Assembly (NCBI GenBank): GCA_023411815.1
Contig: JAEYOJ010000095.1
Coordinates: 1 to 64,000 of the forward strand
Reading direction: 5' to 3'
Length of the DNA stretch: 64,000 nucleotides
Source of the DNA: Pseudomonadota bacterium
GTDB taxonomy: Bacteria; Desulfobacterota; Desulfovibrionia; Desulfovibrionales; Desulfovibrionaceae
Part shown: piece after piece, positions 1 through 9,537 of the stretch
Layout of the letters: every line of letters begins with the position of its first letter
Position numbering within the stretch: position 1 is the stretch's first letter
Position numbers and translations under genes: made by a program
Notes under the pieces: generated by a model
Told to the model about the DNA's origin: nothing
Seen by the model: only the letters and a program-made list of their open reading frames with translations
The model's database searches: none

Positions 1-1509
1 CTTACACCCCTTGAAATGCACATCTGGAACACGATCGAGGACTGGCGCGTGGAGAACAGGCTGGCTGCGCTCTTCCCAGGCTGTCGCCAGAACTTCAACT
101 GGCTGATTGGGTACCTCTTCGGAGGCCAAAGCGAGGCAGGCGCTGTGAGTAGCCCTGCCCTGAACATCCTGAACTGGCTGCTCCTGTCCGTGCGCTCTTG
201 GGATGTCCCGTCCCTGAACCTCAAGCGGGACAGCATCGTGAAATCGGTCGATGCCCACTTCCCCGGGCTGAGAGTGCAAGTGGAGTTCATCCTGAACTCG
301 GTCCAGACCAGGTGCAGGTCAACCAAGGATACCCTTGAGTATGCAAGGCAGATTGCGTCTCTGCTCTCCCAGATGTCAGCCACAGAGACTCAGGTGACTA
401 ACCCAGGAGAGGCGGGTCAGGCTGAAGACTCGGGTCAGGATAATCAATCCAGCGAGGCCGGGATTCAGGCTCCGTGTCCCGCAGGGGATTCATGCGTGGA
501 GGACAGCTCGAACCAGGATGACGCCGGGATAGGACCAGCTGAACTCAGCTCGGATGATTCCACAACTGCCGCGTTAGTCAGTTCTGAAGGCGACGGCGTG
601 AGCCTCAGGCTGTTTCCTGAGGTGGCCAGAAAAGACCTTCAGGAACTGCTCAGCATGGAGGCCGATTCTCTGCCCAAGGAGATGGGCTCCATACTGGCTG
701 AGGCCCTGGGGCAGATGGCGCATGGGGATAAGGACGAGTGCCTGGCTGTAGCGACTCCCAGGCCCAAGCCGACAATGCCGTTATCTGCTGATGAACTGCA
801 GGAGGTGCGACAAGCCTCGATAGCCTTGAGAACCAGGCTGCACGGGCTACTTCAGACCACGACGCTTACCAGAAGCCATACAGGTCGCACGGGCAGGCTC
901 GACACGCGCAGTCTCCATCGGTCGGTCACGGCTGATCCGCGCGTATTCAAACGCCACAGTGAGCGGCAGGGGATCGATACCGCCGCCCACATCCTGCTCG
1001 ACTGCTCATCTTCCATGGCTCAGCGGATTCAGTTGGCAAGTAAGGCCTGCTACGCCGTGGCCAAGGCGCTCCAGTCCTGCTCCATCAATGTGGCCCTGAC
1101 GGCGTTCCCTGCTTCGTTTGTTCAGGCTGATCACGGCGGGAATGGCACATGGGCAACCGTTGGCCAGATCATCAAGCATGGCGAGCGCGTCCATGAGCGT
1201 GTCCTGGTCAATTCGACAGGCTCCACTCCCATGGGCGAGGCCCTTTGGTGGGTGCTGCAAAGCATGGTGCCCCTGTCAGAGAAGCGAAAGCTTATCCTGA
1301 TCCTGACCGATGGGGAGCCGGATTCCATGCCTTCCATGCTGGATGCGACCGAGCAGGCCACTCGGCTCGGTATGGAGATCTACGGCATCGGCATAGGTGC
1401 AACAAGCATAGAGAGCCTTCTGTCAGGCAAGTCTCGAAGCATCAGCTCGCTTGGGGAGTTGGCTCCGGCCATGTTCGAGATGCTTCAAGGAGCGCTCATG
1501 CGCAGGTGA
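1..1509 (+). CDS. VWA-domain protein, CobT-like (5' end outside window)
   Basis: The frame is open from base 1 (codons L-T-P-L-E precede the first ATG at 16), and the paralogue at 39575-41182 has about 110 further N-terminal residues, so the gene starts left of the window. The C-terminal third is a von Willebrand A domain with a MIDAS-type DCSSSMAQ motif, a conserved STPMGEALWW segment and ILTDGEPDS. The middle is a low-complexity acidic linker. CobT-like VWA proteins normally act with a CobS/MoxR AAA+ ATPase, as in cobaltochelatase; in mobile elements the role is unknown. The two copies match closely at both ends and differ mainly in the linker. It is followed by a hairpin and three small genes. 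Confidence 0.85.
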   Translation, partial: LTPLEMHIWNTIEDWRVENRLAALFPGCRQNFNWLIGYLFGGQSEAGAVSSPALNILNWLLLSVRSWDVPSLNLKRDSIVKSVDAHFPGLRVQVEFILNSVQTRCRSTKDTLEYARQIASLLSQMSATETQVTNPGEAGQAEDSGQDNQSSEAGIQAPCPAGDSCVEDSSNQDDAGIGPAELSSDDSTTAALVSSEGDGVSLRLFPEVARKDLQELLSMEADSLPKEMGSILAEALGQMAHGDKDECLAVATPRPKPTMPLSADELQEVRQASIALRTRLHGLLQTTTLTRSHTGRTGRLDTRSLHRSVTADPRVFKRHSERQGIDTAAHILLDCSSSMAQRIQLASKACYAVAKALQSCSINVALTAFPASFVQADHGGNGTWATVGQIIKHGERVHERVLVNSTGSTPMGEALWWVLQSMVPLSEKRKLILILTDGEPDSMPSMLDATEQATRLGMEIYGIGIGATSIESLLSGKSRSISSLGELAPAMFEMLQGALMRR

Positions 1510-1546
1510 ACGGCCGGCCAAGCGCCAAGACATATACGGCTTTGGG

Positions 1547-1577
1547 AAGGGGGAGCATCAGGCTCCCCTTCTGTTTT
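1547..1577 (+). terminator. Hairpin terminator after the VWA gene
   Basis: GGGGAGC pairs with GCTCCCC across a short loop, followed by CTGTTTT. A hairpin in the same relative place with an 11-bp perfect stem follows the paralogous VWA gene at 39503-39538. It separates the VWA gene from the small-gene trio and may act as a partial terminator. Confidence 0.7.
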
Positions 1578-1608
1578 CGATAACCATTAACAAGATAAAG
1601 AGGATTTG

Positions 1609-1746
1609 ATGCGCTGGTTACCATTCTGCCCATGCCTGCCCTGGCAGACCTGCAAAATGCCGCCATCTGAATGCTTCATGTGGGCCTGCTGTCTAGGGCG
1701 GCTTGGAGGCGGCTTGGAATCAAATGACCACGGGAGGTGCCCATGA
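1609..1746 (+). CDS. Cys-rich 45-aa small protein, cassette copy 1
   Basis: A short ORF starting ATGCGCTGG with an AGAGG ribosome-binding sequence five bases upstream. It begins MRWLPFCPCLPWQ and has cysteines at 7, 9, 15, 22, 27, 28 and 44. The paralogue at 39326-39472 keeps MRWLPFCPCLPWQ, Cys15, MPP, Cys22 and FMW, although the surrounding DNA has diverged and the C-terminal tails differ. Its stop codon overlaps the start of the next ORF in an ATGA, in both copies, suggesting translational coupling. No family is recognised. The Cys spacing could suit metal binding or disulphides, but that is speculation. Conservation of frame, start and coupling in two islands is the evidence that it is real. 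Confidence 0.65.
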   Translation: MRWLPFCPCLPWQTCKMPPSECFMWACCLGRLGGGLESNDHGRCP

Positions 1747-1814
1747 GCTGGGGGCCGATCATCGCCATCGCCATCGGCGTGCTTGAACTCGTCAGGGAGC
1801 AACTCGACAACTGA
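1743..1814 (+). CDS. 23-aa hydrophobic peptide (MSWGP...), copy 1
   Basis: The ATG overlaps the stop of the Cys-rich ORF (ATGA), with GGGAGG just upstream. The peptide starts MSWGPIIAIAIGVLELV and ends with a short charged tail (REQLDN): one probable membrane segment. The copy at 39258-39329 is almost identical at the protein level (I to L at residue 6, N to D at the end). It is shorter than ordinary gene callers accept. The form resembles small membrane peptides, but no function is known to me. Confidence 0.65.
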   Translation: MSWGPIIAIAIGVLELVREQLDN

Positions 1815-1840
1815 ACATCAACGGAAGGAAGGGAATACGC

Positions 1841-2017
1841 ATGAATAAGCTCTGGGTCTTTGTAGGAGGCTGTGTAACTGGAGCCCTGGGACTGCTTGCG
1901 GCAGCGGCTGTGGCCGACGAGGGCACGGCGGTGGCAACGAATGCCGGGGAGGAAGACTGTGAGACGATCGCGGAGGAGCAGGAGGAAGAAGGAGAGATGG
2001 TGAGAGTCGTGGAGTAA
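1841..2017 (+). CDS. Signal-anchored acidic small protein (MNKLW...), copy 1
   Basis: A 58-aa ORF preceded by AAGGAAGGG seven bases before the ATG. It begins MNKLWVFVGGCVTGALGLL, a hydrophobic N-terminal helix ending in an Ala-rich stretch, then a strongly acidic tail (many Glu). It is either a single-pass membrane protein or a secreted acidic peptide. The paralogue at 39024-39227 shares MNKLW-F-GGCVTG-LGLLAAA and the acidic tail. It lies 26 bases after the 23-aa peptide gene and probably shares its transcript. No family recognised. Confidence 0.65.
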   Translation: MNKLWVFVGGCVTGALGLLAAAAVADEGTAVATNAGEEDCETIAEEQEEEGEMVRVVE

Positions 2018-2027
2018 AAAATGGAAA

Positions 2028-2095
2028 CCCCCGGCATCCGTGAGGGTGTCGGGGGCTTGCCAATGGCCTTTCAGGCCAACTTCTTTATTTTTTTG
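2028..2095 (+). terminator. Conserved hairpin ending cassette copy 1
   Basis: A 12-bp stem (2028-2039 with 2044-2055, loop GTGA, two G-U pairs) begins 10 bases after the last small gene. A second small hairpin, TGGCC/GGCCA, and a T-rich run (TTTATTTTTTT) follow. The same stem, with perfect pairing, closes the other cassette at 38985-39016, so it is part of the duplicated unit. Confidence 0.7.
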
Positions 2096-2159
2096 AGGGT
2101 GAAGCCAGAAGAACAGGCCAGGAGCAAAAAGCCATCTGCCCTTGTAGCCTCCGCAACGC

Positions 2160-5100
2160 TCACACCGTCTTCACCACTTCCATTAGCTTGTCGAAGCTGT
2201 TCACTACGTCGTACTTGACGTTTTCAGGTGCATAGCGACGGTTGATCTCCTCGAAAAACTTGCGGGCGCACTCGATTTTCTTTTCCTCGATGGGGCGCAA
2301 ATCCATCGTAGACATGGAGCCCTTGGTTTCGGCTACGAAGTAGATGTGCTTGACCGAGCCTTCCTTGAAGGTAATCGCCCAGTCCGGGTTGTAGTCGCCT
2401 ACTGGCGTCGGAATCAGGAAACCGCGTGGCAGCTTGGCGTAGACTACGACATCCTCACTGGTATCCAGGGCTTCGGCGAATTTGCGCTCGGGATTTGAAC
2501 CGGAGTCTGGCAGCACATAATCGTAGATATGGCGACGCGGCGTAGGCACGGCCTTACTGAAATCCTGCTTGGTCTGCCCTGCGGTGAAGATGTCCAGGTC
2601 GTACTCGCCCTCAATCGGGTTGTAGGCCAAGTGTTCTATGATCACTGTGGCCTTCTGCTCATTGATGAGGCGGATTGCCTCGGCGATAAAGCTCTCCGGA
2701 TTCGTCTTGAACTGGGCAAACACTGCCGGTTTAACGCCTCTTAAGATTTCAGAAACAGTGCGGCGGGTCAGCTGCGTGCCTTCGGTTATTTTTCCAATCA
2801 GGTCATACTGAACGGCTGAATGGACGGATTGCCGGTTATATTCAATACGAGTTTCTTCAACTCGGAATCCATTACCGGCCTTCATCTCTTCGAAGGTGAT
2901 CGTGTCTGCCTGTTGGCCGTGTTCGATGGTGTATTGCAGGGGCGTAACGCGCAGGCCTTTGGCCGCATGATTGATGGCTTCCACGGATTTGCTGACCAGC
3001 TCACCGGAATCAAAGGAAACGCTGTACGCCGCCTTGCGATTGATGCGGCTCCAAAGCGCCTTGAACTCCTGCTTGTGGAAATTGTCGTTGAGCGGGTTCT
3101 TCTTCGGCTTGCGATCGTCGCCAATTTCGGGAAGCTGCCTGTCACTGAATACGCTGTCCACCAGATCGAACACCTGCTGGGCATACGGTTTCAGTTCTGT
3201 CGGAAGCTCGGCCAACGTGCCGTCCTTCTTGGCCTGGTGGTAAGCCTCGGCAATGGCGTCGTTGTCGTCGGTGTAATCGTTCTTGAGCAGGTATTTGTAG
3301 ATTTGCTTCGCCATCTGCGGAGTAACGGTCACATCGCCAGTCGACGTCTTGAGGACCTTGCCGGTGAAGTATGCCTCGTCCGCCTTTCTTGGGCGAGCGG
3401 AGAGAGATTCGCTAATGTCGTTTTGCAGCGCCGCCACAAAGGCCTTGTAACTTTCGCTTGCAACCACTGTCAGCACGTTGATGTCATGCACGGTAGCAGG
3501 GTGGTCCATGCGCTCGCCCTGCTGGTTCACGGAAAGGCGCAGACCGCGCCCCACCTCCTGCCTCCGCGAGATGGTGCTGTCGCTGTGCTTGAGCGTGCAG
3601 ATCACAAACACATTCGGGTTGTCCCAGCCTTCGCGCAGGGCGGAGTGGGAGAAGATGAAGCGCACTGGTTCACCGAATGACAACAGGCGCTCCTTGTCCT
3701 TCAGAATTAGGTCGTAGGCATCCACGTCATCGGAAAGCCCGGCATCTTCCCCACGCGTTCTGAAGCTAGGATCGGTGAGCTGCTTCGTTCTCTTGTCGAT
3801 GGAGAAGTAGCCTCTGTGCATTCTCTCGACAGGGGCGCTCTTCAGGTACTTGATATACGGCGTCTCTACTAGACGCGGAATCTCGTTGAGATAGTGGCTG
3901 TATTCCTCCTCGAAGATACGCGCATATTCGCCCTTCTGATCGGCACGTGAGTAGTCGCGGTACTTCGCCACCTCATCAATGAAAAATAGGCTCAATACCT
4001 TGACACCCTGCTGAAACAGCGCCTGCTCCTTGTCGAAATGCGCCCTGATGGTCTCCCGAATCTGGAGGCGGCGCATCGCCGCTTCGTTCACATCGCCGGA
4101 TGCATCGCCCACGCTCAGCTCCACGCCGTTAGTGAAACTGAGCGTGTCGGTATTGGCGTTGATGTCCGCGACCACGAATCCATTGCGGTATTGGTCCAAT
4201 CTGTTTGACAGGTCAAAAAGATTGTCGCCCTTGCCGATCTTACGCATTATGCGCTTGATCTCGCCATTCTTCAGTTTCTGCTCGAATTCCACCCGCGCCA
4301 TTGGCGGACTTTTGCTAGATAGTTCGATGTCTTGAAGGTAAAGATAGGGATTCGTTCCAGGCAGTCCCTTCACCGCGATGCCGCGCACGGCAATCTTCTT
4401 CACAAGCTTTTGATTGTAGGCATCCAGCGCGTCCAGTCGGTGAACCTTGTTGTGCGTGGTCTTGTGCGTGGCGGAATAGCGCAACACCGCCAGCGCCTTG
4501 AATGCTTCCAATGATTTTAGGGTCTTGCCACCTTCCATCTTCTGAGGCTCATCCAGAATCAGGATGGGGCGATTGGCGCTGATCACGTCAATCGGCTTGC
4601 GCGACTGGAAATCGTCAAGTTCCTCGTAGATGCGGCGGTTGTCCTTGCCGGTGGCATTAAAGGCCTGCACGTTGATGACCATGATGTTGACGCCGGCATC
4701 GGAGGAAAAGCTCTCCAGCTGGTGTAGCTGTTTGGAATTGTAGATAAAGAAGCGTGCCTTCTTGCCGTAGCCTTCCAGGAAGTGATCGGCGGTGATTTGC
4801 AGAGATTTGTACACGCCTTCGCGGATGGCGATGCTGGGCACCACAATGATGAACTTACTCCAGCCGTACTGCTTGTTCAGCTCGAATATCGTCTTGATAT
4901 AGACATATGTCTTGCCCGTGCCGGTTTCCATCTCGACATCCAGATTCACCTTGGCGATCTTGGTTTCCTTCAGCGCATCAGAGATCGGCAGGTTCTGGCT
5001 ACGCTGCACTTGCTGAATGTTGTCCAGCAAGGCCGCATCACTCAATTGCAGATCAGCGTTGCGAAAACCGTCGCTCAGCAGGGTGCCGCTGGTTTGTCTT

Positions 5101-5231
5101 TGGGCCTGCCGGCCGGGGTCGATACGGTAGCGGACAGCTTGCGGGCTAGCCGGCGGCTGGCCTTTGAAGCAGTTCACCACCGCCTGCACGGCGGATGTCT
5201 GGTAGGCTTGATTCTTGAACTTGAGCTTCAT
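2160..5231 (-). CDS. res: Type III restriction enzyme Res subunit
   Basis: This is a 1023-aa protein of type III Res size. An SF2 helicase domain has Walker A METGTGKTY at about 101-109 and the DEAD-like box DEPQ at 227-230. A C-terminal helicase motif reads REGWDNPNVF followed by QEVGRGLRL. The far C-terminus has a PD-(D/E)XK-like nuclease segment (NPDWAITF ... FVAETKGS). Res needs the Mod subunit for target recognition and cuts DNA after ATP-driven movement. It is last in the minus-strand operon, 174 bases after mod. All key motifs look intact, so it is probably active. Confidence 0.93.
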   Translation of the reverse strand: MKLKFKNQAYQTSAVQAVVNCFKGQPPASPQAVRYRIDPGRQAQRQTSGTLLSDGFRNADLQLSDAALLDNIQQVQRSQNLPISDALKETKIAKVNLDVEMETGTGKTYVYIKTIFELNKQYGWSKFIIVVPSIAIREGVYKSLQITADHFLEGYGKKARFFIYNSKQLHQLESFSSDAGVNIMVINVQAFNATGKDNRRIYEELDDFQSRKPIDVISANRPILILDEPQKMEGGKTLKSLEAFKALAVLRYSATHKTTHNKVHRLDALDAYNQKLVKKIAVRGIAVKGLPGTNPYLYLQDIELSSKSPPMARVEFEQKLKNGEIKRIMRKIGKGDNLFDLSNRLDQYRNGFVVADINANTDTLSFTNGVELSVGDASGDVNEAAMRRLQIRETIRAHFDKEQALFQQGVKVLSLFFIDEVAKYRDYSRADQKGEYARIFEEEYSHYLNEIPRLVETPYIKYLKSAPVERMHRGYFSIDKRTKQLTDPSFRTRGEDAGLSDDVDAYDLILKDKERLLSFGEPVRFIFSHSALREGWDNPNVFVICTLKHSDSTISRRQEVGRGLRLSVNQQGERMDHPATVHDINVLTVVASESYKAFVAALQNDISESLSARPRKADEAYFTGKVLKTSTGDVTVTPQMAKQIYKYLLKNDYTDDNDAIAEAYHQAKKDGTLAELPTELKPYAQQVFDLVDSVFSDRQLPEIGDDRKPKKNPLNDNFHKQEFKALWSRINRKAAYSVSFDSGELVSKSVEAINHAAKGLRVTPLQYTIEHGQQADTITFEEMKAGNGFRVEETRIEYNRQSVHSAVQYDLIGKITEGTQLTRRTVSEILRGVKPAVFAQFKTNPESFIAEAIRLINEQKATVIIEHLAYNPIEGEYDLDIFTAGQTKQDFSKAVPTPRRHIYDYVLPDSGSNPERKFAEALDTSEDVVVYAKLPRGFLIPTPVGDYNPDWAITFKEGSVKHIYFVAETKGSMSTMDLRPIEEKKIECARKFFEEINRRYAPENVKYDVVNSFDKLMEVVKTV

Positions 5232-5405
5232 GCGCTTCCTAGGGGACTTCTGCGTTCTTTCTGCGAAACAGGCTTGCAGAAAGGCGCAACCAATTTAAAT
5301 TTTAGACTATCCCGCTTCTGCTTCCGCGCTCATTCCGCAAGCTTCCAAGCCAACTGCGCCCGGTCCCGTGCAGGATGGTTTCGTTGGCCAGCGCGAAAAT
5401 ACTGA

Positions 5406-7337
5406 TCAGATGGTCTTCACTTCCGTTGAAGGCGAAAGCTGCTTGAAAATTTGCTCGACGTTGATCTTGGCTGCGTCGTTCTTGAAGCCTTTGTCGCGGA
5501 ACACGGCGCGCAGGGGTTTGGCTTTGGCCAGTTCCTTAACAAAGGCGTCGTCGATGCCGCCATTGGCATCGAAGCAGGCGGCCAGCGCGTCGGTGTCCAC
5601 GAGGTACACGTCCTTGCCCTGGATGGTTTTCTTTCCGATGGGCAGGGCCAAGTCAACGCCCCAGTCGAGCATGACTTGGAAGAGCAGGTCTTCGGCGGTT
5701 CGGCCGGGCTTGATGTTATCCACGGCGTCGAACAGGCTGGTCTGGGTGGTTGAATCGGGGCTGTAATAGACATCGGCCATGTTGGACGTGTCGATCTTCA
5801 ACACGCGGAAGCCGACATCCACCTGTGGGTTGCCTTCGCTGATTCTCTTGCCTGCGCGGCGGATGCGCTCCTTGCTGATTTCGGCAATTGTTTGGTGGCC
5901 AGCCTTGAACGCCTCGGAATTCTCGTCGCACGGCTCAGGTAATTGCACCATGATGAAGCGGCGATTGCCGTCATCTTCAGCGTTGAGGCGCATGACAGCA
6001 TCGGCGGTTGAACTAGAGCCCGCGAAGAAATCAAGAATCAAGGATTCCTTACCTGCCCCCATCTGAACGATCCTTTTTAGTAGCTCTGGCGATTTTGGAA
6101 AGTCCATCACTGCGGAGCCGAACAAATCTTTCACCGCCTTCCGCCCATGGTCATTCGTAATCTCCTTATCAGTCCAAAGAGATTTGACGAGTGTTTTTGC
6201 AACCTCTCCATCTTTGTTCAAGAGATAGTCTTTTCGATAAATTCGCCATTCCTCCCCGGTCTGCTCTGCAAACAATAACGAGCTTTCTTCCTTCACCTTG
6301 CCCGTCCCCCACGTCCAGCACGTCTTTGTTCCGTCTGGCGCATCTGGCCACACCTCAATGATGTGACCATTCCCTTTCGTGAGCGAAATCGTCCCATCCG
6401 TAGGATTGACATACAGTGGGTAATAGAGTTTGGGGCGGGTGATTGGATTGAACGCCTGATTCCGATTACGCAAGCCAAGTGGACGAAACGAACCTTTGGC
6501 GTCCTTTCGCTTGTATTCTTCAACCATCCGACCTTCTTTTTCAATGCCATTGATTGCATCGGAATTCAGGCCATCTTTAACGAATACCAAAATGCTTTCG
6601 TGTGTCTTGGCGACAAACCTATCCAAGTGTCTGCCGCGCGGATTCAGTTGAACGGCAAGCTGAGCAACAAAATTCTCCGCGCCAAAGATCTCCGAACATG
6701 CCTCGATAAGGTTGGAGGCTTCGTTATCATCAATCGAGATGAACAAAGCTCCGTCATCCGCGAGCAAGTTGCGCGCGAGGCGAAGGCGTGGGTAATTCAT
6801 GCTTAGCCAATCGGAGTGGAACCGGCCATTGGCTGTCGTGTTAGAGACAAGGCGGTTACCCTGTTCGTCCACTTGGTTGGAGCGACGCAGGTATTCGCTC
6901 GTGTCCTCGGCGAAGTCGTCTTCGTAGATAAAGTCATTGCCCGTGTTATACGGCGGGTCAATGTAAATCATCTTCACCTTGCCCAGATACGTCTCCTGCA
7001 ACAACTTAAGCGCATCCAGATTGTCCCCTTCGATGAACAGGTTCTTCGTCGTGTCGAAGTTTACGCTCTCCCCTCGCACCGGGCGCAAGGTCTTGGCAAT
7101 TGGTGCATTGGCCGCCAGCAACGCTTCGCGCTTGCCCGGCCAGTTAAGGTGATAGCGCTCCTGCGGACCTTCAACCAGCGACGCCGACAACTCCTGCCGC
7201 AACTGGTCGAAATCGACCGCCAGCTTTACGCGGCCATCCTCCCCCCGCGCCTCGGTCACGCAGCCAGGGAACAGCTCGCGCAGCCGTGCGATATTGGCAT
7301 CGGTCAGGTTAGGGGAGTGCATTTTCAGCTTATCCAT
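5406..7337 (-). CDS. mod: Type III adenine-specific DNA methyltransferase Mod
   Basis: 643 aa. The catalytic motif DPPYNTGNDF lies at about 127-136 and the AdoMet-binding motif LDFFAGSSSTAD well downstream of it, the beta-class order typical of type III Mod proteins. The region between them should hold the target-recognition domain. Mod methylates adenine in a short asymmetric site and partners Res. It follows the HerA gene by 61 bases and precedes res by 174. The N-terminus (ELFPGCVTEA...) matches the usual Mod start region. No simple sequence repeat that would suggest phase variation was noticed. Confidence 0.93.
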   Translation of the reverse strand: MDKLKMHSPNLTDANIARLRELFPGCVTEARGEDGRVKLAVDFDQLRQELSASLVEGPQERYHLNWPGKREALLAANAPIAKTLRPVRGESVNFDTTKNLFIEGDNLDALKLLQETYLGKVKMIYIDPPYNTGNDFIYEDDFAEDTSEYLRRSNQVDEQGNRLVSNTTANGRFHSDWLSMNYPRLRLARNLLADDGALFISIDDNEASNLIEACSEIFGAENFVAQLAVQLNPRGRHLDRFVAKTHESILVFVKDGLNSDAINGIEKEGRMVEEYKRKDAKGSFRPLGLRNRNQAFNPITRPKLYYPLYVNPTDGTISLTKGNGHIIEVWPDAPDGTKTCWTWGTGKVKEESSLLFAEQTGEEWRIYRKDYLLNKDGEVAKTLVKSLWTDKEITNDHGRKAVKDLFGSAVMDFPKSPELLKRIVQMGAGKESLILDFFAGSSSTADAVMRLNAEDDGNRRFIMVQLPEPCDENSEAFKAGHQTIAEISKERIRRAGKRISEGNPQVDVGFRVLKIDTSNMADVYYSPDSTTQTSLFDAVDNIKPGRTAEDLLFQVMLDWGVDLALPIGKKTIQGKDVYLVDTDALAACFDANGGIDDAFVKELAKAKPLRAVFRDKGFKNDAAKINVEQIFKQLSPSTEVKTI

Positions 7338-7398
7338 TTTTGCTTCCTTGGGATGTATTGCGTGTTCGATAGTAGGGGGCGCTGGCGCTTCCGTCTGT

Positions 7399-9537
7399 CT
7401 AGAACGGAAGTTGATCTTCGCCTTCGGTCTCGTTGGCCGGAGCCTGAGGAACCGCTGGTTGGACTTCGGTGGCGGTTTGCTGCCAATCGGACGCTATGGT
7501 CTGCCAATCGACAGCCCTTTCAACGGGCTGTTCAGTCTCACATGCGCCAGACCAAACTGCCCAGAAGTCGGGGTCATCCGATTTCGGTCGCTGCTCCTTG
7601 GGCAGGTTATTCATATGCACCAGCACCGGCAACTCGGATGCCCAACCTAGCAGGATGGCATGGCGTGAAGGCAAGGACGGCAGGTCGCGCAGCAAGCCGC
7701 GCAGGTTGTCCGGCACCAGCTTGCAGATCAGTTCCTGGTCGCGGTCATTGCAGATGCGATGGAGCAAATAGCTGTTGCACTGGGAAAGTACCGTGGGTGA
7801 AATCTCGCTGGGTCGCTGGGACGACAACACCAGCCCTAAGCCGAACTTGCGGCCTTCGCGGGCGATCTTCTCGAAGACCCGGCAGCAGATGGCGGCGGAG
7901 TTTTGGTTTTCCGCATCATCCGGGTAGCGTTTAATGAAGGTATGTGCCTCTTCCATCACCAGCACGGTGGGCAAGGTCTTGCCGCTATTGAGCTTGCGAT
8001 AACGCTGCAAGGCTTCCAGCGTCATGCGGGCGATCACGGCGGTGATGATGTGGACTACCTCGGCTGGAACCAGCGAGAGGTCGATCACCGTCACCGAGCC
8101 GTTGGAGGCTTGGTTGTCGCCGATGTATTCGGTTAGCCAGCCGTGCAGGGTGGTATCCCCCACGCCACTGGAAATGCTCTTTATACGGCTGTCCGAGAGA
8201 ATCGTTCGGATACGCATCAACAGCGTCTCAACGTGCTCCGAGATATTCAGCAGCTCGGCGTTGGCCTCCACGCTACGCAAGAGCTGATCGCCAGTGAAGG
8301 GGCGCGGAACGTCGGCATCAATGGGGAGTACGTCGGTGTCGCTTCCACCGAAGACGGAATGTGTTTGGCTCATCTGCTCCAACAATGTGGCGATCTCCTG
8401 CCGGGTAAAGATCGCAGGCCATTCACCTTGATGAGCGGCAAGTAGTTGCGTAATATGCTGGGTCAATCCCCCCAGTGCTGCACTCTCAGCTTGAGTGAAA
8501 GAAGCGTTACCTGTCAGTCCTTCTTTCCACTTGTTCAACCGGTCACGAAATCCTTTCGCTTGACCAGCGCCCTTCCACGGATTTCCAGAGTTCTTCTCGA
8601 TGTGGATAGCAGTAACGAGCGTACGCAAGTATCGTCGCAGGTCGCGACTCGGTGTAACACTAGTGTCAATCCCCCCATCGCGGACAGAACGGAGTGCCTG
8701 AATCAAGGTCGGGCGCTGAGTCTTGGAGCTTGCTTGAGTAAAAGCACTCCATTCGGCGCTATTCCAGAACCAAAGTGGCACCTGAAGTTGCTCTACGCCA
8801 TCGGAAGGCTCCACGGCAAAAACCCGGACCTTGCCCATGTCCTTGAACGTGTTGGCGTACTCTCCATTGGGGTCGAGCACGATGAAGCGAGCGTTGGGAT
8901 CGTCGCCATTACGCGCTTTCTTGGCAGCGTCCATAGACCAGCGGATCAGCCCGGCCACGGAGCAGGACTTCCCGCTACCGGTGCTGCCAAGAACAGCCAG
9001 GTGGCGACCGAAAAGCCTGTCAGGATCAACCTTGACCTCGGCATTGGCGGCCAGCGGGCTGATGCCGATCTTTATCCGGCGATGTTCGCCAGATTCGACA
9101 ATGGCGCGTAGCTGTTCCTGCGTGGGCAGGATGACCGGATCTCCAACGGATGGATAGGCCTCGACTCCGCGCCGGAATACATACTTGGCTTGGCTCTCTT
9201 TCTCTTCTGCATGATAGAACAGGCAACCCAGTGGGTTGAGGCTCATCTTGCGCAGTGGGTACGGCAAATCCACCAGGCCGAAATCCTGCATCCCCTTGCG
9301 CTTCGGATATTGAGAGCGTTCGACGGTAATCCACTCGACCTGCGCCACAAGGTAGCCCTGGTCGCTGGGGGCCAACACATACCCATTCACGCGAGGGAAC
9401 GGACGAGCCGTGCCCGTATTCAAGACAACGCCATCCGGCGCTTCAATATCCAAGAGCACCTTGATCCCATCTGGGGAGACGTAATCAATGGTACCTATGC
9501 GTAGCGAGTCAGCGTAGGCTATTGGGGATAGGCTCAT
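7399..9537 (-). CDS. HerA-family DNA-translocating ATPase (DUF87)
   Basis: 712 aa. The Walker A motif GSTGSGKSCSV is at about 184-194, a hydrophobic Walker B region reads VLVMEEAHTF, and LGLVLSSQRPSEIS follows, all typical of HerA/FtsK-like hexameric ATPases. The N-terminal part fits a HerA barrel (HAS) domain. The ATG overlaps the stop of the upstream SIR2 gene by ATGA, so the two are translationally coupled. HerA-like ATPases paired with SIR2 or nuclease partners are established antiphage effectors. Here the pair is embedded between a helicase/DUF4391 pair and type III Mod/Res. Confidence 0.9.
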   Translation of the reverse strand: MSLSPIAYADSLRIGTIDYVSPDGIKVLLDIEAPDGVVLNTGTARPFPRVNGYVLAPSDQGYLVAQVEWITVERSQYPKRKGMQDFGLVDLPYPLRKMSLNPLGCLFYHAEEKESQAKYVFRRGVEAYPSVGDPVILPTQEQLRAIVESGEHRRIKIGISPLAANAEVKVDPDRLFGRHLAVLGSTGSGKSCSVAGLIRWSMDAAKKARNGDDPNARFIVLDPNGEYANTFKDMGKVRVFAVEPSDGVEQLQVPLWFWNSAEWSAFTQASSKTQRPTLIQALRSVRDGGIDTSVTPSRDLRRYLRTLVTAIHIEKNSGNPWKGAGQAKGFRDRLNKWKEGLTGNASFTQAESAALGGLTQHITQLLAAHQGEWPAIFTRQEIATLLEQMSQTHSVFGGSDTDVLPIDADVPRPFTGDQLLRSVEANAELLNISEHVETLLMRIRTILSDSRIKSISSGVGDTTLHGWLTEYIGDNQASNGSVTVIDLSLVPAEVVHIITAVIARMTLEALQRYRKLNSGKTLPTVLVMEEAHTFIKRYPDDAENQNSAAICCRVFEKIAREGRKFGLGLVLSSQRPSEISPTVLSQCNSYLLHRICNDRDQELICKLVPDNLRGLLRDLPSLPSRHAILLGWASELPVLVHMNNLPKEQRPKSDDPDFWAVWSGACETEQPVERAVDWQTIASDWQQTATEVQPAVPQAPANETEGEDQLPF

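Noticed and set aside
1635..1727. Frame starting MPALA in the Cys-rich region
   Set aside because: Copy 1 has an in-frame stop where copy 2 reads Trp; the MRWLPFCPC frame is the one conserved in both copies.
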